From Lodderomyces elongisporus (taxonomy: Eukaryota > Ascomycota > Pichiomycetes > Serinales > Debaryomycetaceae), in assembly GCF_030384665.1 (NCBI RefSeq), contig NC_083674.1:2418001-2482000 (forward strand): a stretch of 64,000 nt of DNA, given 5' to 3'. Below the pieces are notes generated by a model. The model did not search any database. It saw only the letters and a program-made list of their open reading frames with translations, and was not told where the DNA came from. Both the position numbers and the translations under genes were made by a program. Position 1 is the stretch's first letter; every line of letters starts with the position of its first letter. This document shows positions 32,001 through 42,141 of the stretch, piece by piece.

Positions 32001-32042
32001 AGTTTCAGTTTCAGTTTCAGTTTCAGTTTCAGTTTCAGTTTC
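32001..32042. repeat. (AGTTTC)7 array
   Basis: Seven exact hexamers immediately downstream of the TAO3 stop codon (32081), hence probably within its 3' UTR or terminator. Confidence 0.95.
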
Positions 32043-32080
32043 AATTTCATTTCTTTTTCCTTTGGCGACATGGAAAATGC

Positions 32081-35000
32081 TCAAAGTTGCCATGGAAGAT
32101 GTTCTTGTGCACCTTGTGAATTCACGTTAGCGTTTACAGCCTTCTTTGATCTCTTCCTTGTGCCTAGTAAACCCTCAAAAGCCTGATCTAAATCTCCCGA
32201 GCTGTTATTAGTGATGTTGTTGCTATTGTTAATGTTAATGTTAATGTTATTGTTTTTGTTAACGTTAATGTTATTGTTAATGCTATTGTGAATGCTATTG
32301 TTGGTATTAGAAATGGTACTTGGGTTAATCGTACTTGTTGAAGTCGCCGTCGCGGCAGCAGTAGCAGATGGAGTCGAGTTTGTTGATACGAGTGGCATCT
32401 TGGAAAAAGATGATGATATTGAGGACGGTGTTTGCTGCAAGTTTGCTTTATTGACCTCAAAAACGGGAGAATAAGACATCGATGGCGTTACAGTTTCCTT
32501 ACTCTTTGCCACACTTTTGTTTCTAAATGGAATGTATGACCTTCTAGACTGAGCAGTAGAGGTATGCCCTTTTTCTTCAATGAGATCCAAATAGTTTGTT
32601 CGCTGAGAAGAGCTAGATGCCAAACCCTTGTTCAATATTGGCGAAACTCGTTTGTCATAGACATTAGACACACTTTCAATCGGGTTTTTGTTACTAGTGG
32701 AATTTTGTGAAACTGACCTTGCTTTCAACGAATCAAGCTTCGCCCTCTGCTTCACGGCATTTGCAAAAGTCTCAGTGTTGAAGAAACTATCAAAGTCATC
32801 GAGAGCAGCCCACATATTGCTCAATGTAACCTCAGGCTCATCTACGCTCATGGAAATAGACTCAGCATAATCAGCTACCGTGTTGGGTTGTTGCTGGTAG
32901 TAATAATCCTCCAGATGGAACTGAATCTCTTCATTTTGTTCTGCCTCGACAGCCTCTACACCATTCTCAACAACATTTGCCGCTACACAAGTGGAAAATA
33001 CGGCATGCACATTGTTTCTGGTACTGGCAGCTGTCACTGCAGGCATAGGTACTGACCACCCACTTTCATGAGGAATACCAAACAACGTGGCAGCATTCTC
33101 ATAATCCTTCTTCATCGACATGTTGCCACCCAAACTCATCTTCAATATGTCCGAATCCAACTGAGAGCCTGAAATTGAATCAGTTTCATCCAAAACTTCC
33201 AATGCATCATCGGCGCTATCGGTGAGCAATAACCTCAAAAGTGGCGAAATCAAATCAGCTCCAAGTCCAATAAATTCATCTTTTCTAAAATTCACCTGCG
33301 GTATAAGGACTTTCAAAATTGCCAAAGTTTGTTTTCGAAAATACCCACTAGGGTTGGAAAGCATTTTAAGCAAAGAAATCAAGATTGTTACCTCATGTTG
33401 TGCAAAGAACAAGTCGCGCATAGTTGAGACAATATTGACCAAGAAATCCTCTTTGGATCTAAATTTAAGCTTAGCAAAACTTTGCAATATTCTGCTCACC
33501 GCTGGCTTTCCAGCATTTTCAGCCAATACACTGATGTCAAGAGCAGCACCTCTCGTCTCCTCGCTTAAATCGTTACTTTCTAATGCGTTCAAAAAGCGGG
33601 GTAAGTTTGCCACCAAAACTGACACTATACGCGTATCGCCAATACCAATGATTTGTGAGTCCTTAATCTTGAGCAACTTGTCCATGAAACTTAGCGTTGG
33701 CTCCCAAGATGTGCTGGATCTTAAACCAACGGAAACGATATGCTGCAATCCTTCAAACTTGCCTTCCCATTTTGGTGGAAACGTTGAGATAAGACAAGCA
33801 ATGGTATCCTCTGCGTTGAGGTCAATCTTGGAAATAAACTTGTTCATGATTGAAAGGACTTCAATAAATTCTTGTTCATGAATGGTACTCAAACACGCCA
33901 CACTTGACCAGAACAACTGTGGAAAATCAATCAATTTCTGAGAATCCACTTCGGCAGCTATTGCATTCAAAGTCATCAAAATCTGCATTGCAAAGCCTTG
34001 GATATCTTCTGATTCATCTGAAATGGTATTAGAAAGACGATGAAACATAGCCTTCAATACGTTCAAGTCGAGGAATGAGATAAGTACTCGGAAAATTTGA
34101 AAACTCCGGCATGCACTATGTCTCACAGCACAGGTGGTTCCCCATGTTAAAGCGATTTTGCTCCATTCGTCTTGTAAAGTCGGATGGGATGGGCATAATG
34201 ATCGAAGAATACTTCTCACCAATATAATCATATTACTTGGAGTCCTTGCACCTTTCTTGTCGTTGTTCAAATCATCATATACCCACAAGTTTTTGACTCG
34301 ATCTTCGTGTTTCAAAAGCATTGTTGCTTTATTCGATTGGGCTTCATCAGCAGTGCAAAATTGCACCAACTTAATCAAAAGCCTTCGAGCCTGCTCCCTG
34401 ACAATGATCAAGTAGTGATCCAATAATGTTACAACTGTATGAAGCAATAACGGCAATTTATCCTCCACGATTGTGCTAGTCTGGGTAGTAATCAAGTCAA
34501 CAACAAAAATTAATGAAATTTGGCCCAAAGAAAAGACAGCCTTTTTTTCGTCAAGTTCCAACACAGAGGCCAAGTTAGCAAAATAAGGTATTGCTGAAGT
34601 AAAGTCGGGTTCTGTTATTCGAGACGGGCGTGGTGGGACCATCAGTTTGGGTTGCAAATTATCAATTAACTTTTGAACGACATATCTCGAATCCGGATGA
34701 GCTGCTGCCAAGTAAGTTATAATCTGGCACGATTTTTGCACATACAAGATGCTCTGCCTCTCTGGACAACTAGATAAAACAAAGTCAAACACTAATTCAA
34801 AGTTCTTTTCCCTCTTAACCAAAGCTAGCCACATTGTTTCCAAATCGTTTGCATTGGAACTTTCGAATTTAATGGAAATTTCGTATAAATTTTGGAGTAC
34901 CATTTTGGAGAAAATGCACAACTGACGAACCCCAGTTCCGGTTCCAGTTCCGGTTCCAACTCCAGTTCCAGTTCCAATTCCGATTTCAGTTTCATTTGAG

Positions 35001-38000
35001 TTTTTGACTCCTTCACCATCTTTACGTAGTTTGCTGAGATTTTGATGGTTATTAACATCGTCGTCATCGTGTTGTTCTTTACCATTATCCTCATTACCAT
35101 TATGTTCAACTTCCTTTCTTTTATTTTCATCGAGTTCTCCTTCGTACTTCAAACACACTTTACTCATGGCAACCTCTAACATAATTGAAAGAATGCCTCT
35201 ATTGTATTCGTCGACAACATTGTAGAATTTTGTCAAGATTGAAATGGACTTAAAAACGTTTTCTTCTTTTGTATTGAAAATAATCTCGGACAAACCTGTT
35301 AACGCCCTTCTTCTTGTAATCACGCTCTCGCTGGATAGCAACACAACGTATAAGTTTATCCCACTCCAGCAGTGCAAGGCTTCATTGATCTTTTGAAGAA
35401 AATTTAAAGCGGCCCTTCTCACTACAGAATTCCTATGAACACAAAGCATACAGGAAAGCATAACAACTTCATCATGTACTTGCACATGTTCATTTTTTTC
35501 AAGTTTGTCCTTGTCCATTTCCAGAGCGCAACTCTCAATAAAAATGCAAAAATATAGTGGCATCGATTTCTGCGAAACGCAACTTTCCCTAATCAATGCT
35601 TTGCGAATTTCTCGATTATTGCGGTTGCGTTTGAGGAGGTTATGTAAAGCCGTTTTTCCTAAATCCCTAATCTTCTCCACTGAAGATTCAAGTAAAGAGT
35701 GGACCCAATGAAGCAAGCCAGGAATATCAAATGAAACCAATGCCAAGCTACCCGATATTTCAAGCTGCTGCTCAAGGCTCCCTGTACAAAGAATGGTCAT
35801 ACATTTCAATGCAGAAAGTTCCAATTTTTTCCTCTCAAATTCCAAGAGCGCAAGAGCAGCTGCCGCATCCTTTTGTTGCTTGATATTAGCAATAATCACA
35901 GAATATCTTTCATCCGTGAGAGCTTTGGTATTACCATGACCACACCATTCTTTAAGATAATTGAAACACGATATCCTTGCTTCAAAAGGAAACCACAATT
36001 CCAGATTCGGGCGGTCTTGCAAGCCAAGGTAAACAGAGGCCAAAAAGTCACAAAAATATCTCCTTAAACGTTGAAAATCAATATTTACTTGAACTTCGTC
36101 GGCCGATAAAAAATTCTTTGCATTCTTGATAATTGTGATTAAGCAACGGACAATATTTTCATTGGTGTAAACCAAATCATCCAGGCCCATATAGTCAATG
36201 GCATTCAGTAGGATATGAACAACTTCAATTCTAAACCTATCGTCGGACGAGTTCCTCTTTTTGATGTCCGTGTTCCACTCCCTTGTGACAAACTCTATAC
36301 TGTCCAAAAAAGTTTCAAGAATATTGATATTGATATGACTTAAGCCCGTGATTACAGCTTCACGTATCATAAGCTGGTGTGATCTCAATAACGGATTCAC
36401 CATCTTAAAAATCGACTTGGCACTGGTAATCTTTTGATGCTGTATAAATATCTGAAGGGACTTTTTACGACCATGCGTCGGTTGATTGGCATATGAGATT
36501 TTCTGCTCATTTGTTGTAGTTAGTGTGGTACACGCAAAGATCAAATACAATTTCCATTGGTCTATCAACACTTCGGGAGGCACAGGGTTGTTTTGTTTGT
36601 TTTGGAAAAATGATGATATATTGGCTTTGTAGTTTTCGGAAATTTTCAATATTGACTCATGCATTTGGGCCAAACAAATGCAAACAATGTTTCGACAAAG
36701 GGCAACCGGTATGGGACATTTCTCAAAGAGAAGTTGTAAAATCGCCGGGTAGAGTCTTAGCCAAATAGTGGAATCAATACCATAATCCGACTCAGCAAGC
36801 AAAAGCAAAACGGGTTGCCCTTTATCGTTCTTGATGTGATGATTAAATTTGGTCAAACGTGTCCTCTCTGGAACACTGAGCTCCTTTTTGAACGGTTTAA
36901 TAAAAGCATGGAAATCCACGCTCTCCAAAACATGTATCACTCTTGTTCCAACATCTGCAGCAAACTTTGAAGAGCTTCGTGAATGTTTTTTGCTTTTTTG
37001 GTCATCTTTATCGTCATTCTTCCCTTTATTGGTAATAGCGTGAATTTCTTGGTCAAATTTGTCCACGATTTGTAAAATCTTAAGCCCCATCATTCTCACT
37101 CTTTGATCTTGTGAGCAAAGGAAATATAGCCCATTGCCTTCAATATTTTCAACTTGATTGCTTATCGATTTCCACTCAAGCTCTTCTACAATCCTATCGG
37201 GACTGCTCATTGTATCCCTTGCATTTTCAACTTCATGGTTGATCTGATATAATTCGTTTAAAGCCTCTTTATTGAGACGACCATTGACTTTTTCAGTTAA
37301 TTGAGCTGAAACAAATGGCATTCTCAGGTCACATTCTCGGATGTAAGCTAGCCACTCTTCGAGAAGTATATGATACAATTTCAACAAGATTAAAAAATTC
37401 GGAGAATATGGATGAAAAGAGTCGTAGTCAAAGTTGGTCTTTTCAGTGAAATGGAAAGCCATATTTGCAAACGCATTCAAGAGTGGAGTAGGGTTCTTTC
37501 TCCGCGAAAACCTTCTCAAGCAATCCACTGCTGCCTGTCTTATCTGTGCTTCCTTATGAACTGAGTTTCTGGTCAATAATCCAACCACGGGCTTGGATAT
37601 AGCTTCATTTGGAGTGACTACTTCACTTGGCAGACTTTGCAACGTGTATGGAAGAGATTTAATAAGCACGGCAAAAAGTTCGAGTTGAGCATCTTTCTGC
37701 TTCTGAGGAGGCACGTCGTAGCTCAAATGAAATGAAAATGTAGACAGGGACTTGAAACCAGTACCGGAAGAGGATGTATTCACATTTCCATCAAGGTCGC
37801 AACCAAAACTATCATCCAAAAGCATTATTAGCTTTTTAAAAGTCAGGCAAATCTCATCGTAAATATTCAAGGCTGTGTTGGGTTTAACAGCAGAAATTCT
37901 TCTTGTTGATACAACATTCACTGGCTCTACGTGGCATGTAGAAGCAATATCAAAAATATCAATTTTGGGGAAGTTGGGCCTATTCTCCTGTTCAGTTGCT

Positions 38001-40792
38001 TGTAGTACTCCAACATATGCCTTAACAGCCAAGATCAATTTTTCCGGCTGCAAGTCCTCCAACGTGCCATTTTCAAATCCTTGTCTTAATATCCTCAAAA
38101 TAATTTGCTCCATAGCAAAATTGAGGTTTGAATATCCAATTACACGAATCATTTGCACCAAAGCCTCCATTAGATTTGCATTTGTCAGTAGCCAGTACCC
38201 CTTTTTGGAAGAGGAGCTAGTATTATATTTAAAAAATAAAACGTCAACAACCTCCTGCAATTTTTTCACAGTAGAATTTAACGATTCAGGAAACCTGTAC
38301 AAGTAAACCCAAATCAATCGTGTAATGCACAAAATGATTGAAGCTTTATCTTCAGGACCAACTTTGGATTTCAACTTATGAATACCGCTATCAACCAAGC
38401 CATACCAGTGAGCCGCAAAAAAGCTTTTGCTTGATACAGATAAGGATGCAGTAAGCACATTATACAATTGGATCCAACTGCCGGTACCATTTTGAGAGGA
38501 GCCTCCATTTACCCGCAAAGACGAGGAAGCAGAATTGGAATATGAGGTTGAAGTGGAGGTTGAGGTTGAGGTTGATGTTGATAGGGAGCTTTCCGGGCCT
38601 GCCGTTGATATGCGCCATATATGTTCTGCTCTTTGAAAAATACTCTCTATGCCTGCACTCCAACCAGGATCATTTGCCTCTGCAGTTAAGCTGTTTGCCA
38701 ATGGAAGAAGTAAACTGGAGATGGCATCGCAATACGCAAGTATCACCGCCTCATTGACAGTGCGATTAAAAAATTTCGCCAAAATCTGGATAAACTCTAT
38801 GCTATCTTCAAATGCTTCAGGAGGATAATGACTCAACTTGAGGTACTTCATTCCTGAGATGAGTAGATATAGACTCGGTTCATCATTACGCGAAACCTGC
38901 ACGGGAAGCTTTTCCAAGTCAAAAATGAAACGGTCACTAACACTAAGGAATCTTTTCTCAGACATTATTCCTAAAAGCTGTGCAAACAAAGTCCAGTTTG
39001 CTGCACGCACAATAGACTGGCTGGTACTTGCAGGGTCGGTTATTTTCAATTGTGAGTAAACGATTTCCTCTAGTTTGCCTCCAAGATCCTCTCCCATCAC
39101 TTCGGATGGAGTTTGCTTCACTACTTCATTAAGTACTCGGCAAAGAATATATATCAGTACTAAGGACTTTCTCTCAGCATTAATGGCAGTTTGTTTAGCA
39201 TCGGATATCTGTGTTTGAATAGCAAAGTTTTGTTGCACAGATCCGCCAACCCATGTGTCGCCGCCTTGTATCAGTTGCGGCCCATTGGTAGTGGGTGTAG
39301 CAGTATTTGCGTTGATGGTTGTTCCTGATGTACCAGTTGTTCCCGCTGACCCTGCTGTTGCCGCTGACTGGTTTCGACGGTGTGCTATTCGAGATAAACT
39401 TTTTGTTCGCATCAAACTCAAGCTCCTCTTTATTCTCGTTGGTGGTGTGGTCGACTTTGATGCCACAACTAAAGAAACCTGTTTATTTTCTTCTGTTTGG
39501 CGAGTGACTTTGGTTTGCTGCAGATTTGTTCGGTCACCATTGCTGCTGCTGCTGCTGATGCTAGAATTTGCATAAAGAAGCGCTTTTTCGACTTCAAGTG
39601 CTGCCATCGTTGCCACCTCGCTTTTCGATTTCCTCCAAATAAATACGCTATCTATCACGGGCTTTGGTTTCCTGCGAGCAATAAATCCAAGCGAGGCTAG
39701 TATTTTGTCAAACAGTGGATCTGCCCCTTCACCAAATAATTCAAATAGTGCCGAGTCGTCATTGTTTGATTGACTAATGAAAATATTAAGTTTACGCTCA
39801 GCAAGTCTGACAAACTGTGTGAAAAGTATATGTAACGTGTACTCTGCTGGTGTTTTAAACTCTGTGGCTAAATTCCGCCTCGTAACCAAGTTGCCATCTG
39901 CTGTGTTGTTAAAACTAGTTTCGTTTTGCGGAATGTTTGATGTCAATGGTGGAGGAAGCTGCGGAGAGTCGTCTGTGTAGTTGACATAAGATGCATAAGT
40001 TGACGGCGTTGCAAAAATGTGGCTCTGTGGTAAGTGTTGTGAGTAGCCATTCAATGTTGATTTAGGGGAGTTTATTGCCGGTAGTCCCAAATGTTGGTTA
40101 TATGCTCTTGATTCAGGGTTGCTGCTATATGAAGAGTTCTGGTAGATTTCTGTGTGCGGTAGTGACTTTTGAACCTTGAATGTGGTTTGGAGCTCGTCTA
40201 TGTCATTCGGTAGAAACAACAATCCTGTGGGCGTTGTTGATTTATCATTATCTATAGTGTTGGTTGGTTGTGAATTTGCCGTTACTGAATCGTCGGTTGC
40301 GAGCGATAAGCCGGAGAAGTTTTGGATATTGAAATTGGCATCAATATCGACATTCTCGATACTGACGTCTTGCATATCGGGTCGCTCATCAATAGAACGC
40401 TCTAGTACAAAACGATTATCTTCCTGCCGTACCTCATCTCGTAACCCTTCTTCCGATTCCTCTTCAAATCTCTCTCCCACCACCACCACCTTTGCCGATT
40501 TGTTCTCCTCTATAGGCGTCTGGATCATTGGATCTATCAAACGACTATGTTGGATCATTGTTTCTGAATCCAGTTCTGGTTCTCCTTCTGTGTCTGGCTT
40601 GGCGTCTTTGTCCAATTTTGCTTGTTCGTTTAATTTCTCACCAGAGTATAATTGCCTTTCAGTTTCTAACGCATTACGATTTGAAGCATGCGATGCATTA
40701 TTGGTTTGACTGTGTCCATTATGATGTATTCCTTGACTATCGATTTGAAGAGCCAGTGGATAAAGTTGCTCCAAATCGGGTATTTCAATCAT
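32081..40792 (-). CDS. TAO3: Cell morphogenesis protein TAO3/PAG1 (Furry/Mor2 family)
   Basis: The first ATG in frame is at 40792-40790, giving about 2,903 residues. The N-terminal 300 residues are disordered and acidic. From about residue 310 (TEFKTPAEYTLHILFTQFVRLAERKLN) the protein is a giant helical-repeat scaffold continuing to about residue 2,600, as in Furry/Mor2/Pag1. In yeasts this protein scaffolds the RAM network kinase Cbk1 with Mob2 at sites of polarised growth. Species-specific low-complexity inserts are visible: a Ser-Thr alternation encoded near 38545-38580, a Gly-Thr repeat near 34925-34985, and an Asn-rich C-terminal stretch near 32215-32290. It is longer than the S. cerevisiae protein (about 2,400 residues), mainly through these inserts and the tails. 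No intron is needed. Confidence 0.94.
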   Translation of the reverse strand: MIEIPDLEQLYPLALQIDSQGIHHNGHSQTNNASHASNRNALETERQLYSGEKLNEQAKLDKDAKPDTEGEPELDSETMIQHSRLIDPMIQTPIEENKSAKVVVVGERFEEESEEGLRDEVRQEDNRFVLERSIDERPDMQDVSIENVDIDANFNIQNFSGLSLATDDSVTANSQPTNTIDNDKSTTPTGLLFLPNDIDELQTTFKVQKSLPHTEIYQNSSYSSNPESRAYNQHLGLPAINSPKSTLNGYSQHLPQSHIFATPSTYASYVNYTDDSPQLPPPLTSNIPQNETSFNNTADGNLVTRRNLATEFKTPAEYTLHILFTQFVRLAERKLNIFISQSNNDDSALFELFGEGADPLFDKILASLGFIARRKPKPVIDSVFIWRKSKSEVATMAALEVEKALLYANSSISSSSSNGDRTNLQQTKVTRQTEENKQVSLVVASKSTTPPTRIKRSLSLMRTKSLSRIAHRRNQSAATAGSAGTTGTSGTTINANTATPTTNGPQLIQGGDTWVGGSVQQNFAIQTQISDAKQTAINAERKSLVLIYILCRVLNEVVKQTPSEVMGEDLGGKLEEIVYSQLKITDPASTSQSIVRAANWTLFAQLLGIMSEKRFLSVSDRFIFDLEKLPVQVSRNDEPSLYLLISGMKYLKLSHYPPEAFEDSIEFIQILAKFFNRTVNEAVILAYCDAISSLLLPLANSLTAEANDPGWSAGIESIFQRAEHIWRISTAGPESSLSTSTSTSTSTSTSYSNSASSSLRVNGGSSQNGTGSWIQLYNVLTASLSVSSKSFFAAHWYGLVDSGIHKLKSKVGPEDKASIILCITRLIWVYLYRFPESLNSTVKKLQEVVDVLFFKYNTSSSSKKGYWLLTNANLMEALVQMIRVIGYSNLNFAMEQIILRILRQGFENGTLEDLQPEKLILAVKAYVGVLQATEQENRPNFPKIDIFDIASTCHVEPVNVVSTRRISAVKPNTALNIYDEICLTFKKLIMLLDDSFGCDLDGNVNTSSSGTGFKSLSTFSFHLSYDVPPQKQKDAQLELFAVLIKSLPYTLQSLPSEVVTPNEAISKPVVGLLTRNSVHKEAQIRQAAVDCLRRFSRRKNPTPLLNAFANMAFHFTEKTNFDYDSFHPYSPNFLILLKLYHILLEEWLAYIRECDLRMPFVSAQLTEKVNGRLNKEALNELYQINHEVENARDTMSSPDRIVEELEWKSISNQVENIEGNGLYFLCSQDQRVRMMGLKILQIVDKFDQEIHAITNKGKNDDKDDQKSKKHSRSSSKFAADVGTRVIHVLESVDFHAFIKPFKKELSVPERTRLTKFNHHIKNDKGQPVLLLLAESDYGIDSTIWLRLYPAILQLLFEKCPIPVALCRNIVCICLAQMHESILKISENYKANISSFFQNKQNNPVPPEVLIDQWKLYLIFACTTLTTTNEQKISYANQPTHGRKKSLQIFIQHQKITSAKSIFKMVNPLLRSHQLMIREAVITGLSHININILETFLDSIEFVTREWNTDIKKRNSSDDRFRIEVVHILLNAIDYMGLDDLVYTNENIVRCLITIIKNAKNFLSADEVQVNIDFQRLRRYFCDFLASVYLGLQDRPNLELWFPFEARISCFNYLKEWCGHGNTKALTDERYSVIIANIKQQKDAAAALALLEFERKKLELSALKCMTILCTGSLEQQLEISGSLALVSFDIPGLLHWVHSLLESSVEKIRDLGKTALHNLLKRNRNNREIRKALIRESCVSQKSMPLYFCIFIESCALEMDKDKLEKNEHVQVHDEVVMLSCMLCVHRNSVVRRAALNFLQKINEALHCWSGINLYVVLLSSESVITRRRALTGLSEIIFNTKEENVFKSISILTKFYNVVDEYNRGILSIMLEVAMSKVCLKYEGELDENKRKEVEHNGNEDNGKEQHDDDDVNNHQNLSKLRKDGEGVKNSNETEIGIGTGTGVGTGTGTGTGVRQLCIFSKMVLQNLYEISIKFESSNANDLETMWLALVKREKNFELVFDFVLSSCPERQSILYVQKSCQIITYLAAAHPDSRYVVQKLIDNLQPKLMVPPRPSRITEPDFTSAIPYFANLASVLELDEKKAVFSLGQISLIFVVDLITTQTSTIVEDKLPLLLHTVVTLLDHYLIIVREQARRLLIKLVQFCTADEAQSNKATMLLKHEDRVKNLWVYDDLNNDKKGARTPSNMIILVRSILRSLCPSHPTLQDEWSKIALTWGTTCAVRHSACRSFQIFRVLISFLDLNVLKAMFHRLSNTISDESEDIQGFAMQILMTLNAIAAEVDSQKLIDFPQLFWSSVACLSTIHEQEFIEVLSIMNKFISKIDLNAEDTIACLISTFPPKWEGKFEGLQHIVSVGLRSSTSWEPTLSFMDKLLKIKDSQIIGIGDTRIVSVLVANLPRFLNALESNDLSEETRGAALDISVLAENAGKPAVSRILQSFAKLKFRSKEDFLVNIVSTMRDLFFAQHEVTILISLLKMLSNPSGYFRKQTLAILKVLIPQVNFRKDEFIGLGADLISPLLRLLLTDSADDALEVLDETDSISGSQLDSDILKMSLGGNMSMKKDYENAATLFGIPHESGWSVPMPAVTAASTRNNVHAVFSTCVAANVVENGVEAVEAEQNEEIQFHLEDYYYQQQPNTVADYAESISMSVDEPEVTLSNMWAALDDFDSFFNTETFANAVKQRAKLDSLKARSVSQNSTSNKNPIESVSNVYDKRVSPILNKGLASSSSQRTNYLDLIEEKGHTSTAQSRRSYIPFRNKSVAKSKETVTPSMSYSPVFEVNKANLQQTPSSISSSFSKMPLVSTNSTPSATAAATATSTSTINPSTISNTNNSIHNSINNNINVNKNNNINININNSNNITNNSSGDLDQAFEGLLGTRKRSKKAVNANVNSQGAQEHLPWQL

Positions 40793-41367
40793 CTCGTTTT
40801 CTATCTCTTTTCCTATCACCACCCAGAATAGTATTTATACAACGTAGAATTTGAACAAGACTTGTGAATGCTTTTTGAATCTAGTATGAGGCGAAGGGGG
40901 GGGCAGGGAGAAAAGGAGGTTCTACCTTTGTAATATTGTTAATTTTTTGTTGCTATTATTATCTGTTTTTCTTTATCTATTCCCTTTCTTTACTGTGTCA
41001 TGCAAGATTAGTGTATGTTTATGATATTTCCAGAGATTGTGATGGATGGGGAAATAATCAGGCTTCTACAACTATTTGTTGTTGTTGTTCTTCTTTTTTT
41101 TTTTATACTGATTCCGCATTCTATTTTTCTCTCCCCACTCTAGAAATCAAGTAGTAAAAAAAAAATTGAAAAAAAAAAGGTGAGGCAGGTAGGCGGGGAA
41201 GGAGGAGTGAGAAGAAAGGGAGGAAATGTCTGCCAAAAAAAGAAAAAAAGAAAAAAAGAATAAAGAAAAAAAGTCGCGTTCGTTTTTAACAATACTTTAT
41301 CATCTATCTAAAAATGAGTTTAGTTTGAAGAGTATGTATACTAGATGAACAACCAATTAGTATTAGA

Positions 41368-41400
<33 letters not shown>
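41368..41400. repeat. (GAT)11 microsatellite
   Basis: Eleven uninterrupted GAT units in the divergent TAO3/MET18 region. Confidence 0.96.
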
Positions 41401-41401
<1 letters not shown>

Positions 41402-41785
41402 GGTTCTACTGAGTATAAAGCATTACATTGGATATACATTACAGACTCTCTATAAATCGAATACGAGATAAAAACAAAGCTTCTTTGCGGAGACAAAACA
41501 CCATTGGAAATTCTACATCTGACCTAGATTTTCTTCAAATCTTATTAAACCCCTTCCTATTCTTTTTTTTCTTTTATTTTGCAGTAAGGGAAAGAGGGGG
41601 TTGTCCCAGCTAAGAGGTTAGTCTTCATCCCCCCCCTCCCCCAAGGTTATTAGAATTGAGCAGAGGGGGAAGAGAAGATATGAATGGTTCTTTTGTACTT
41701 TTTTGTTTTGTTTTGTTTTGTTTTGTTTTGCAAAGTGGGTGTATTCTTGGTTTACTGTGTGGCTTAAACGCATAGTGAACATCTG

Positions 41786-41857
41786 CTCTCTTTCTCTCTT
41801 TCTCTCTTTCTCTCTTTCTCTCTTTCTCTCTTTCTCTCTTTCTCTCTTTCTCTCTTT
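41786..41857. repeat. 8-bp array (CTCTCTTT)9
   Basis: Nine exact octamers forming a 72-bp polypyrimidine tract upstream of MET18, followed by TTTTCTTTTT. Such tracts can form triplex structures. Confidence 0.95.
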
Positions 41858-42141
41858 TTTCTTTTTTCTTTTTTCTTTCTTTTTTTTTTTCTCCAGCTCT
41901 TGGGAACAGAGACTTTCAACCTTTTTGGTCAAGTGAGAGTGAACACTTAACATTTATACTCACACTCACACTTAGACGCACACGCACACATCTACACAGG
42001 TATATACATAAATATTTCTTTATCTCAAAAATAATTTTTGCATTCTTTCGGAGTTTCAAACTTCCTTCCTTCCTTCCTTTTATTTATTTATTTATCTATT
42101 TATTTACTTCAAACATTACTACACACTCCTCTACCTGAGTC

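Larger units (their letters stand above)
31225..32080. other. Intergenic region between TMA46 start and TAO3 stop
   Basis: Dominated by simple repeats: a CATTTT/CATTCT hexamer array at 31318-31422 just before TMA46, a 32-bp TA tract at 31611-31642, TTTTCTTTCTTC repeats at 31858-31905 and (AGTTTC)7 at 32001-32042 beside the TAO3 stop. No gene is visible. Confidence 0.7.
40793..42141. promoter_or_regulatory. Divergent TAO3/MET18 upstream region
   Basis: A 1.35-kb region between two start codons. It holds (GAT)11 at 41368-41400, a TTTTG run near 41700-41730 and an 8-bp CTCTCTTT array at 41786-41857 about 285 bp before MET18. Apart from short repeat-encoded frames, no gene is seen. Confidence 0.6.

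Noticed and set aside
40793..40822. N-terminal extension of TAO3 to 40822
   Set aside because: It would need a GTG start; the first ATG is at 40792 and begins the expected MIEIPDLEQ sequence.
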